Source: Candidatus Cloacimonadota bacterium
GTDB lineage: Bacteria > Cloacimonadota > Cloacimonadia > Cloacimonadales > JAJBBL01
Direction: 5' to 3'
NCBI GenBank assembly: GCA_020532365.1
Contig: JAJBBL010000203.1
Location: 1 to 18,129 of the forward strand
Length of the DNA: 18,129 nt
The position numbers and the translations under genes were made by a program. Each line of letters starts with the position of its first letter. Positions within the stretch are counted from its first letter, which is position 1. Below are positions 6,353 through 14,396 of this stretch, piece after piece. A model generated the notes under the pieces. The model saw only the letters and a program-made list of their open reading frames with translations, had not been told where the DNA came from and did not search any database.

Positions 6353-8170
6353 ATGGATTACGATGCAATAGTAATAGGGGCAGGGCATGCCGGTATTGAA
6401 GCTTCCCTTGCATTGGCACGGCTGGGAAATACAACCCTAGTCGTAACTCAAAACTTAGATGCCATAGGGCGCCTATCGTGTAACCCTGCTGTCGGCGGTT
6501 TGGCAAAAGGCAACATAGTTCGGGAAATTGATGCTTTAGGGGGCGAAATGGCCCACCTTATCGACAGCACAATGATTCAATTTAGAATTCTCAATCGTCG
6601 CCGGGGGCCGGCAGTTCAAGCTCCCAGAGCCCAAGCCGATAAATTTAGTTATCACCGTCTGGCCAAAGAGACTCTGGAAGCCCAAAAAAACTTGTACCTG
6701 TTTCAGGACACCGTTGTGGATTTGCTTTTAAATAAAGAGGGGAACAAGGTCGAGGGTGTCATTACACAACGGGGCCATAAAATAAGTTCAAAGGTTGTCG
6801 TTATGACAACGGGAACTTTTATGGAGGGGAAAATTTTCATAGGCTCTTTTGTGAGTGCCAGCGGTCGAATCGGGGAACCTGCCGCAATCGGATTGGGAAG
6901 TTCTTTAAGGAGAATCGGTTTTGAAGTAGGGCGTCTAAAGACAGGAACCCCTGCCCGAGTCCGTAAATCGTCGCTGAACTTTGATGCAATGACAGAACAG
7001 CCGGGAGATGAAGTAATGCTCGGTTTCTCTTTTAGGGATAAAAAAATTGAGAGACCCACACTCAGCTGTTGGGTAACCTACACAAATGAAAAAACCCATA
7101 AAATAATTGAGGACAATATGGATACCTCTCCGTTGTACGGAGGCTTAATTGTTGGACAGGGGCCCCGTTATTGTCCCTCGATTGAGGATAAAGTAGTCCG
7201 TTTCCCGGATCGCCTTCGTCACCAAATATTTGTTGAACCGGAAGGGCTTGGAACCGAAGAGATGTACCTTAACGGAATAAGCACCTCTTTAGCCGAAGAT
7301 GTCCAAGAGGCTTTTATTCACTCGGTAAGAGGCCTTGAAGAGGCTCAGATTATGAGACCGGGGTATGCCGTTGAGTATGATTATCTAAACCCACTTCAGT
7401 TGTATCCCTCTTTGGAGACAAAAAAGTTGGCTAATTTTTACGTCAGCGGTCAAACAAACGGTACTAGCGGTTACGAGGAGGCTGCAACACAGGGATTAAT
7501 TGCGGGGATAAATGCCTCTTTGAAATTGCAAAACCGAGAACCACTAATTTTAAGCAGATCCGACAGCTACACAGGTGTCTTAATAGATGATTTAGTTACA
7601 AAAGGGACAAATGAGCCTTATCGGATGTTTACCAGCAGAGCAGAACACAGATTGAACATGCGCCACGATACAGCCGATTTACGGCTGACTCCGATTGGCT
7701 ACGATGTGGGCTTAAAGAGTGAACAGGATTTAGAGACCTTAAAACAAAAAGTGGAAAAACTGGATGTTATTAAAGAGCTTTTAAATAAAACCAAAATAGG
7801 CTCTAAAAAGGCAAGCGATGTTTTACGGCAACCCGATGTCTCCATCGATGATTTAATTGTCGAAATTCCTTCGCTGGGGGAGTTTGAGAGGTCTCTTTTA
7901 AACCAAAGCGAACTTGATCTTAAATACTCCGGTTATGTAGAGAGGCAAAACCGACAAGCCCAAAAACTCAATAAAATGGAAAAAATCGTAATCCCATCCA
8001 GTTTTGATTATTCAGGTATTGTTGGGTTATCGACAGAGGGGAAGCAAAAGCTGACAGCGATAAAACCCCACTCAGTCGGTCAAGCCAGCAGAATCTCGGG
8101 TGTCAGAAACAGTGACATCGCTATTTTAATGGTTCACTTGTCACGGGGAAAAAAAGATGGAGGAGCTTAA
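6353..8170 (+). CDS. mnmG: tRNA uridine-5-carboxymethylaminomethyl modification enzyme MnmG (GidA)
   Basis: This FAD- and NADH-dependent partner of MnmE forms the complex that modifies U34 of tRNAs reading two-family-box codons. The N-terminal Rossmann dinucleotide motif GAGHAG is at residues 9-14. The two family cysteines are present, in SCNPAVGG (Cys43) and RYCPSIEDK (Cys274). The motif GLIAGINAS and the helical C-terminal domain ending in ARISGVRNSDIAILMVHL are also typical. At 605 residues it is slightly short of the usual 620-630 but looks intact. The start lies two bases after the mnmE stop, with TAGGT eight bases upstream inside mnmE. The last 14 bases overlap the start of rsmG. Confidence 0.97.
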   Translation: MDYDAIVIGAGHAGIEASLALARLGNTTLVVTQNLDAIGRLSCNPAVGGLAKGNIVREIDALGGEMAHLIDSTMIQFRILNRRRGPAVQAPRAQADKFSYHRLAKETLEAQKNLYLFQDTVVDLLLNKEGNKVEGVITQRGHKISSKVVVMTTGTFMEGKIFIGSFVSASGRIGEPAAIGLGSSLRRIGFEVGRLKTGTPARVRKSSLNFDAMTEQPGDEVMLGFSFRDKKIERPTLSCWVTYTNEKTHKIIEDNMDTSPLYGGLIVGQGPRYCPSIEDKVVRFPDRLRHQIFVEPEGLGTEEMYLNGISTSLAEDVQEAFIHSVRGLEEAQIMRPGYAVEYDYLNPLQLYPSLETKKLANFYVSGQTNGTSGYEEAATQGLIAGINASLKLQNREPLILSRSDSYTGVLIDDLVTKGTNEPYRMFTSRAEHRLNMRHDTADLRLTPIGYDVGLKSEQDLETLKQKVEKLDVIKELLNKTKIGSKKASDVLRQPDVSIDDLIVEIPSLGEFERSLLNQSELDLKYSGYVERQNRQAQKLNKMEKIVIPSSFDYSGIVGLSTEGKQKLTAIKPHSVGQASRISGVRNSDIAILMVHLSRGKKDGGA

Positions 8171-8819
8171 AAAGTTTGCCAAAGGACTCAGCGAGTTAAA
8201 GATTGAATTTGATTCTGAACAGTTTCGCCAAATAGAGACTTTTATTAATGAGATTTACCTTTTTAATCCAACCCATAAGTTGGTAAATGCCACCGGACAG
8301 CAATTAATCATTAAACATTTTTTAGATTCAATCGCCCCTTATTATATTTTAAAGGGGCTGTTTGCCAACTACGATGAAAATCAAATTATTTGTGATTTAG
8401 GTTCCGGAGGTGGTTTTCCGGCTGTTGTATTGGCGATTGCTTTTAAAAAGAGGCATTTTGTTTTAATTGAAAGATCCGAAAAAAGAGCCCAGTTTCTCCA
8501 AAGTTGCATCACTTTGTGTAATTTAAATAACCGTGTTGAGGTCATTAATCGAGACTTCACCCAAATAAAGAACAGATACAAAATAGTAACCTTTAGAGCT
8601 GTATCGCCTTTAAGTAGTATTATGGGTTTGATTTCTCCTATTTTGGCAGAAGGGGGAGTGGTTTGTGCCTATAAAGGAAAAAGCAACAATGTACAAAAAG
8701 AGGTTGAAGCGTTGAATCTTTCAGATAAGCAACACAAATGGAGAGTTGAAATTGAAGAAATTGAGGTTCCCTTTTTAGATTCAGAGCGCTCTTTGGTTAT
8801 TTTAAAAAAGGATAATTAA
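8157..8819 (+). CDS. rsmG: 16S rRNA (guanine-527-N7)-methyltransferase RsmG (GidB)
   Basis: RsmG uses S-adenosylmethionine to methylate N7 of G527 in the 530 loop of 16S rRNA. The 220-residue protein has the class I methyltransferase motif ICDLGSGGGFPAV (glycines at 82 and 84-86), the preceding HFLDSIAP, and the acidic residue of motif II in ERSEKRAQFL. Length and motif order match the family. The gene overlaps the end of mnmG by 14 bases, with an ACGGGG stretch within mnmG as the likely ribosome-binding site, so translation is probably coupled. uppP starts two bases after its stop. Loss of this enzyme in other bacteria gives low-level streptomycin resistance; nothing suggests it is inactive here. 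Confidence 0.96.
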   Translation: MEELKKFAKGLSELKIEFDSEQFRQIETFINEIYLFNPTHKLVNATGQQLIIKHFLDSIAPYYILKGLFANYDENQIICDLGSGGGFPAVVLAIAFKKRHFVLIERSEKRAQFLQSCITLCNLNNRVEVINRDFTQIKNRYKIVTFRAVSPLSSIMGLISPILAEGGVVCAYKGKSNNVQKEVEALNLSDKQHKWRVEIEEIEVPFLDSERSLVILKKDN

Positions 8820-8821
8820 CG

Positions 8822-9631
8822 GTGGTAAAAATTAGTCTGTGGGAAGGGTTGTTGTTGGGAGCAGTTCAGGGAGTTACTGAATTTCTGCCTGTCTCCAGTT
8901 CAGGGCACCTTATATTAGCCCGCTCTTTCTTTAAAATAGAACAGTTGCCTCTTATGTTTGATGTTCTGTTACATGTGGCAACTCTTCTTGTTGTTCTCTT
9001 TCACTACAGAGTTCTTATCGGAAAATTAATAATTTCGTTTTTTAGATTCTTAAGAAGGAAAAACAGTGCACAGGATAAACAGAATTTAAACCTTATTTCA
9101 GCTGTTCTTGTTGCAACCACAGTAACTGTTATGATGGCTTTAATCTTTAGGAAGTTTAACATTGAGGCGACAAGTCCCCTGACGGTCTCAATTTTAATGC
9201 TGATTACGGCAGTTTTTCTTTTTTCAACGAAATTTATCTCAAATTTTATTAAACAGACAGAAAAATTGGGACCCAAACAGGCTTTGATGACAGGCATAGG
9301 GCAAGGCTTCGGAGTGTTGGCTGGGATTTCCCGTTCCGGAATTACCATTACGAGTGCACTTTACAGCGGTATGAAACGCAAAGAAGCCGGAGATTTTGCC
9401 TTTATTCTCTCAATACCCGCAATTTTAGGAGCTCTTGTACTGACATTGTTTGAAGAAGGAGCCGGCTATTCGGTCGCTTTGATACCGACAATAGGAGCTT
9501 TTATAACTGCATTTGTAATTGGGCTTTTCTCTCTAAGGTTGTTGCTGTGGATGATTAAAAACGCTCACCTTTGGTATTTTTCACTCTATTTAGTTTTTAT
9601 TGGAACATTTGGTCTTTTTAGCTCAATGTGA
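8822..9631 (+). CDS. uppP: Undecaprenyl-diphosphatase UppP (BacA)
   Basis: UppP is a polytopic inner-membrane enzyme that dephosphorylates undecaprenyl diphosphate to regenerate the lipid carrier for peptidoglycan and other envelope polymers; it also confers bacitracin tolerance. The protein is 269 residues and largely hydrophobic. The first active-site block is Q16 to E20 followed by FLPVSSSGH (His29), matching the (E/Q)XXXE plus PVSSSGH signature. The second is AGISRSGIT with Arg171. That block usually begins PG; here the proline is alanine (167), which I would expect to be tolerated. A GTG start is chosen because AGGA lies nine bases upstream, inside the end of rsmG. Confidence 0.96.
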   Translation: MVKISLWEGLLLGAVQGVTEFLPVSSSGHLILARSFFKIEQLPLMFDVLLHVATLLVVLFHYRVLIGKLIISFFRFLRRKNSAQDKQNLNLISAVLVATTVTVMMALIFRKFNIEATSPLTVSILMLITAVFLFSTKFISNFIKQTEKLGPKQALMTGIGQGFGVLAGISRSGITITSALYSGMKRKEAGDFAFILSIPAILGALVLTLFEEGAGYSVALIPTIGAFITAFVIGLFSLRLLLWMIKNAHLWYFSLYLVFIGTFGLFSSM

Positions 9632-9667
9632 TACATTGAATCTTATATTCAGTGGAGTTTAATTATT

Positions 9668-12043
9668 ATGGTTGCTCTAATATTAGCATTTGTCCCTTTG
9701 GTAGTGGCTGCTCTTCTCCTGCTACCTCTGTTTCTATCGGCCGCTTTAATAGATCGTCTCCCTTTCAATCTCTTCTTTTCCGATATAAACACATTTTTAA
9801 AAGACAATGCAATTTTATCTTTCAGTGATTCAACCGCCCCGTTGATTATTGCAGCTTGTGTGTTGGTTGTTGTGGCACTTTTGATTATTGTCAGCTCAAA
9901 AAAACCGCTTTATTGGTGGGTTGCTCCCTATTTTGTATTACTCTACTACACAGTTTATCTCTTCTTCCAACTCCTTTATAAACAAAACACACCTGTTTTT
10001 TTAATAGAAAAACTGAATAAAGAGCCATTAATGGCTCTAATATTAGTGATTCTTCTGTTTCTTTTAGAACTCCTTTTAGCTGTTGTCTTTTTTATAATAA
10101 CAAAGAAGATGTCCCGTCTTTTTAAGAAAAGGGAGCCCAAAGGAAAAAATAAAAAAAGGGTGGTTAAGGAACAACAAAGGGAAGAGAAAGGGGAAAAAAG
10201 AGAGAGTAGCGTTGAACTAGACTCTTTTGGATTTCCCATTGTCAGTCAGCTGCCAAAACTGAGAACAATTCGAAACATTGATGAGGAAGATCAAATTTAT
10301 GTCGGCAGTGTTAAAGAACAGGAAGACAGTTCACTGATTATTGCCGAGACTCCAACTGAAGACCCAATTCCCACTCTGAGACAACAGATGCAAAAAGATG
10401 CCCGCTTAGCTTCTTTGATAAGCAGACCTTTTGTCAAATCAGAGAAGAAACGAGAAACATTTGAAGTTGAAAAGCCAAAAGAAATTTTAAAAGAGGTTCC
10501 AGTAATAACGCCGACTGTTAAAACAGAAGTGATTCAGGAAGTAGCAGATAATCAAGATATCGATATCATCAGCGGTGTCGGTGGCTTAATCAGTTCAACG
10601 GGACACGATGCTCTTTTAAGCCGAAGTAAAATAACTTACAAATTCCCACCAGAAGAGTTGTTGGATACCTATCCCGACCACGTAAATCACATTGATGCAC
10701 ATACAAAAGCCGCCGGGGAAGATTTGGTGGCAACCCTCAAGCAGTTTAAAATTGAAGCCGAACTGATAAATATTGTCAAAGGACCAACTGTGACAATGTT
10801 TGAGGTCTCTCCGGCTCCCGGAGTCAGAGTCAGTTCTATCCTCTCTCTTTCCGATAACATCGCCCTGAGGCTGGCTGCCAGACAGATCAGAATTGTAGCC
10901 CCGATACCGGGAAAACAGGCTGTCGGGATAGAAGTGCCCAATAAAGAGCGCTCAATTATAGGCTTCAGGGATCTTTTAAGTTCCATTGATGAGAAAACCT
11001 ACCAAGTTCCGATGATATTGGGGAGAAAGATTACCGGTGAACCCGTTGTCATTGAGTTGACCCAAACTCCCCATCTTCTCATAGCCGGAGCCACCGGTTC
11101 GGGTAAGTCGGTCTGTGTTAACAGCCTGATTAGCTCAATTTTATATCGCCGCTCCCCCAAAGAGGTTCGTTTAATCTTAGTGGATCCTAAAATAGTCGAA
11201 CTGAGAGTTTATAACAACATCCCACACCTTTTGACACCGGTAATTACCGAACCCAAAAAAACAATCAAGGCATTGGAGTTTTGCTTATACGAGATGGAAA
11301 GACGTTATAAACTGCTCAATGGCTTAGCCGTTCGCAATATCAGTGCCTACAACAAAAAAGTAGCCGATCAGAAAATCGCCAGAGAAAAACTCCCTTATAT
11401 AGTTGTTGTCATTGACGAGTTTGCCGATTTAATGACAACCGTAGGCAAAGAGTTAGAGACTCTTTTAGCCAGACTTGCTGCAATGGCCAGGGCAGTGGGA
11501 ATCCATTTAGTACTGGCAACACAGCGTCCTTCAGCCAATGTAATTACCGGAATTATTAAGTCGAATATCCCAACTAGAATAGCTTTCATGGTAGCCAGTC
11601 AAATCGACAGCAGAATTATTATCGACGAAACGGGAGCCGAAAAACTGCTTGGCAGGGGAGACATGCTATTTGCACCCGGTTGGGATCCCGCATCGGTGAG
11701 AATCCAGGGGTCGTTTTTAAGTGACGAAGAGGTTGAAAGGGTGGTCGAGTTTGCCAAACAACAGGGCGAACCCGATTATTTGGACGAATCCTTCTTTGAG
11801 GATGAGCCGGAAAGTGAAGAAGACGAAAATGATTTTGATAACGATACAAGTGATGAAGCATTGATGGAGAAAGCCTTAAAGATAGTTGTTGAAAGAAACG
11901 GTGCCAGTGCCTCCTATTTGCAACGAAGATTGAAAATAGGCTACAACAGAGCTGCCCGTCTTGTTGAGCAGATGGAAGAAGAGGGGCTTGTCGGACCGCA
12001 ACGGGGCAGTAAACCCCGAGAGCTGTTGAGGCTTCCCCAATAG
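9668..12043 (+). CDS. ftsK: DNA translocase FtsK/SpoIIIE
   Basis: FtsK anchors at the division septum and pumps the terminus region of the chromosome as a hexameric ATPase, usually activating XerCD recombination at dif. The 791-residue protein has four hydrophobic segments (about 3-27, 57-77, 82-104 and 121-145). A charged low-complexity linker follows to about residue 320, much shorter than in E. coli. The motor has an alpha domain, Walker A AGATGSGKS (473-481), Walker B VVVIDEFADLM (Asp583, Glu584) and the ATQRPS block. An acidic stretch (about 700-728) leads to a C-terminal winged-helix gamma domain (729-788), which reads KOPS-type polarity sequences. TGGAG lies ten bases before the ATG. 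The 36-base gap after uppP has no terminator; TATATT at 9644-9649 could be a weak internal -10. Confidence 0.96.
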   Translation: MVALILAFVPLVVAALLLLPLFLSAALIDRLPFNLFFSDINTFLKDNAILSFSDSTAPLIIAACVLVVVALLIIVSSKKPLYWWVAPYFVLLYYTVYLFFQLLYKQNTPVFLIEKLNKEPLMALILVILLFLLELLLAVVFFIITKKMSRLFKKREPKGKNKKRVVKEQQREEKGEKRESSVELDSFGFPIVSQLPKLRTIRNIDEEDQIYVGSVKEQEDSSLIIAETPTEDPIPTLRQQMQKDARLASLISRPFVKSEKKRETFEVEKPKEILKEVPVITPTVKTEVIQEVADNQDIDIISGVGGLISSTGHDALLSRSKITYKFPPEELLDTYPDHVNHIDAHTKAAGEDLVATLKQFKIEAELINIVKGPTVTMFEVSPAPGVRVSSILSLSDNIALRLAARQIRIVAPIPGKQAVGIEVPNKERSIIGFRDLLSSIDEKTYQVPMILGRKITGEPVVIELTQTPHLLIAGATGSGKSVCVNSLISSILYRRSPKEVRLILVDPKIVELRVYNNIPHLLTPVITEPKKTIKALEFCLYEMERRYKLLNGLAVRNISAYNKKVADQKIAREKLPYIVVVIDEFADLMTTVGKELETLLARLAAMARAVGIHLVLATQRPSANVITGIIKSNIPTRIAFMVASQIDSRIIIDETGAEKLLGRGDMLFAPGWDPASVRIQGSFLSDEEVERVVEFAKQQGEPDYLDESFFEDEPESEEDENDFDNDTSDEALMEKALKIVVERNGASASYLQRRLKIGYNRAARLVEQMEEEGLVGPQRGSKPRELLRLPQ

Positions 12044-12050
12044 AGGTTAA

Positions 12051-12866
12051 ATGATGAGTTCTGTAGGTGTGCACGCCATACTCAACGGTGCTGTTGTTAA
12101 AGCAACGGATGCAACAGTATTAATAAACGACAAAGAGATTCATTACGGGTTTGGTGTCTACGAATCTTTAAAAGTTCTTAACGGCGTTGTTGTTTATAAA
12201 GAAGAACACCTTAAGCGCCTGTTTTATTCGGCAGAAGGGATACAGTTACGCCATAATTTTAAAATAGAAGAGATTGACGATTCTTTAGAGAAACTCATAA
12301 AAGAGGATAACATCACAAAAGCCACAGTTACGATAAACCTCATCGGTGGCTTTGAAGCCCGTTACTTTATAACTGCTGCTCAACTTCTAACATACCCTTC
12401 AAGCTTTTATGACGAAGGTATTAAAGTAATAACCTACTTTGGGCAGAGGTTTTTACCAAGTTATAAAACACTGTCACTTTTACTAAACTACCTAGCTTTA
12501 AGAGAAGCCGGTTCCCAGGGGGCTTTTGAGGCTCTTCTGGTTAATCAAAACAACGATGTCCTGGAAGGAACCAGAAGTAACTTCTTTGCAATTAAAGACA
12601 GAAGTGTCTACACAGCTGCATCTGAGTATGTCTTAGAAGGGGTTACCAGAGACAAAATAATTAGGGCAATTAATGAGTTGGATTACGATATCGTGTTTGA
12701 GGCTCCCAAATTGCAAAAAATAAGAGACTCCTATTTTGACGGCTTCTTTATCTCCAGTACCAGTATGGGAGCCATGCCGATAAGACAGCTCGACAATCTA
12801 GTTTTAAAACCTTCTTTTGGACTTTGTCATAAAATAGATTCGCTGATAAAAAAGTGGGAATCATAA
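12051..12866 (+). CDS. PLP-dependent class IV aminotransferase (BCAT / D-amino-acid aminotransferase / ADC lyase family)
   Basis: This 271-residue protein has the fold-type IV PLP layout. YGFGVYESLKV lies near the N-terminus, the Schiff-base lysine is in SYKTLSLLLNYLA (Lys139), the cofactor-nitrogen glutamate is in LEGTRSNFFA (Glu172), and EGVTR lies at 196-200. The family includes branched-chain aminotransferase (IlvE), D-amino-acid aminotransferase (Dat) and aminodeoxychorismate lyase (PabC). Length is compatible with all three, and I cannot assign the substrate. Neighbours do not help: there are no branched-chain or folate genes beside it. The gap from ftsK is seven bases, and AGAGG lies four bases before the first ATG and seven before the adjacent second ATG; either may be used. 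Confidence 0.88.
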   Translation: MMSSVGVHAILNGAVVKATDATVLINDKEIHYGFGVYESLKVLNGVVVYKEEHLKRLFYSAEGIQLRHNFKIEEIDDSLEKLIKEDNITKATVTINLIGGFEARYFITAAQLLTYPSSFYDEGIKVITYFGQRFLPSYKTLSLLLNYLALREAGSQGAFEALLVNQNNDVLEGTRSNFFAIKDRSVYTAASEYVLEGVTRDKIIRAINELDYDIVFEAPKLQKIRDSYFDGFFISSTSMGAMPIRQLDNLVLKPSFGLCHKIDSLIKKWES

Positions 12867-12870
12867 GTGC

Positions 12871-12899
12871 TACACTAAGAGCGCAAAACAAAGTATAGT
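12871..12899 (+). promoter_or_regulatory. Promoter before the DEAD-box helicase, predicted leaderless
   Basis: TATAGT (12894-12899) lies so that the expected transcription start is the A of the helicase ATG at 12906. The -35 is poor: TACACT with 17 spacing or GCTACA with 19 spacing. The gap has no Shine-Dalgarno, which makes an independent leaderless transcript more likely than simple readthrough from the aminotransferase gene. Confidence 0.5.
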
Positions 12900-12905
12900 A
12901 AACAT

Positions 12906-14396
12906 ATGAAATTTGAAGCATTACCTCTTCACGATGACGTGAAAAAAGGGCTGCAAGCAGCCCGATTTGTCGATTGCACATTAGTTCAGGAAAAAGCCCT
13001 TCCGGGAGCTTTGGAAGGAAAAGATCTAATGGTGCAATCTAAAACAGGAAGCGGGAAAACCGCTGTTTTTCTGGTGGCTGTTCTACAGAAGTTTATCCAA
13101 GAAAGAAATTCCGATGCTACTGCATTAATCGTTGCCCCGACAAGGGAGCTGGCTGTTCAGATCAGTCTTGATGCAAAAGTACTCTCTTCTGGGATAGAGA
13201 ATTATAAGATAGGGTGTTTTTACGGCGGTGCCGGCTACAAAGAGCAGGAAGAAATACTGAAGAACAACCCCCATTTGATTATTGCTACTCCGGGAAGAAT
13301 ATTAGACTTCCAACGGATGGGTAAAATAGATTTTAAGAAAATAGACACCTTTGTGATTGATGAAGCCGACCGTCTTTTCGATATGGGCTTTTATCCCGAT
13401 ATCCAACAGATGTTTAAATTGATGGGTAAAAACAAAAAGCGACAAGTAATGCTCTTTAGTGCCACCTTAGGAACCAGAGTTAGAAACCTTGCCTGGGCTT
13501 ATATGGATAATCCTATCGAAATTGAGGTGCAACCAGAAGAAATCACAGTCGAAAATGTTGTTCAAAGCCTTTATCATGTCTCTAAAAGTGAGAAGCTTGA
13601 ACTTCTTTTGAGGATTCTCGCTAAAGAAAATCCAACAAACGCCCTTATTTTTACCAACACAAAAGCAATGGCAATAGAATTAAGCAAAAGGCTCAATGTC
13701 AACGATTACAAAAGCCAATACCTTATGGGAGACCTTCCTCAGAGTAAACGCTTAGCAGTAATTAACAGGATGAAAAAGGGACAATTGAGAATTTTAGTTG
13801 CCACTGATGTTGCTGCCAGAGGGTTGCAGATTGATGATTTGGAAATGGTTATCAATTATGATATCCCCGAAGATTACGAGAGTTATGTCCACCGTATCGG
13901 TAGGACTGCCCGAGCTGGGAAATCGGGAAAAGCCATTACCTTAGCCTGTGAGCAGTTTGTTTATGGCCTAGAGGCAATTGAAGAGTACATCCAAATGAAA
14001 ATTCCGGTGTTATGGATTGACGATGAAAATTTACCGATAGTTGTCGATAAGAGTGCCAATATGCGTTTTAGAGATTTGGTCAGCCAAAAAGAGTATGCTT
14101 CTTCAAGTTTTACTAAAAAATCTGCTCCTAAAAAAGAAAAAAAACACCATCGTGCTCCCCCACGCAGACCAAAGCCGGCTATCGGAGTCAAAAAACCGTT
14201 ACCCAAAATCCTCCCCAGCAAAGTCAATTTTAATGAAGTTAAAGAGCTCGATTTTGAGCAGAGGATGGATTACTACAAAAAAATGTACGCCCCGCAAGAG
14301 GTTTTGAGCGAACAAAAAGAGAGAGATGAGAAGACAGTAGCACCGAAAAAGAAGGAGGGTGTCCTACAGAAATTATTTGGAAGGGTGAAAAAATGA
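12906..14396 (+). CDS. DEAD-box ATP-dependent RNA helicase with basic C-terminal tail
   Basis: The protein unwinds RNA duplexes in ribosome assembly or RNA turnover; the N-terminal core resembles RhlB/RhlE-type helicases. All core motifs are present: Q motif (Phe3, Gln28), motif I SKTGSGKT (45-52), Ia PTREL (78-82), TPGR (128-131), DEAD (152-155), SAT (185-187), V ATDVAARGLQID (299-310) and VI HRIGRTARAGK (329-339). A tail from about 401 to 496 holds a basic, proline-rich patch (about 404-436), probably for nonspecific RNA binding. It ends in a short amphipathic segment (VLQKLFGRVKK). No DbpA-type rRNA-binding domain is evident. The stop overlaps the next gene's ATG by four bases. Which member of the family it is cannot be settled by eye. 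Confidence 0.95.
   Translation: MKFEALPLHDDVKKGLQAARFVDCTLVQEKALPGALEGKDLMVQSKTGSGKTAVFLVAVLQKFIQERNSDATALIVAPTRELAVQISLDAKVLSSGIENYKIGCFYGGAGYKEQEEILKNNPHLIIATPGRILDFQRMGKIDFKKIDTFVIDEADRLFDMGFYPDIQQMFKLMGKNKKRQVMLFSATLGTRVRNLAWAYMDNPIEIEVQPEEITVENVVQSLYHVSKSEKLELLLRILAKENPTNALIFTNTKAMAIELSKRLNVNDYKSQYLMGDLPQSKRLAVINRMKKGQLRILVATDVAARGLQIDDLEMVINYDIPEDYESYVHRIGRTARAGKSGKAITLACEQFVYGLEAIEEYIQMKIPVLWIDDENLPIVVDKSANMRFRDLVSQKEYASSSFTKKSAPKKEKKHHRAPPRRPKPAIGVKKPLPKILPSKVNFNEVKELDFEQRMDYYKKMYAPQEVLSEQKERDEKTVAPKKKEGVLQKLFGRVKK

Noticed and set aside
9637..9651. Short inverted repeat TGAAT/ATTCA between uppP and ftsK as a terminator
   Set aside because: The stem is only five mostly A/T pairs with no U tract; it is too weak, and the genes look cotranscribed.
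11619..12074. Minus-strand open frame of 151 codons across the end of ftsK
   Set aside because: It lies wholly antisense to the clearly coding gamma domain of ftsK and the aminotransferase start. Its His/Arg/Pro-rich translation resembles no protein.
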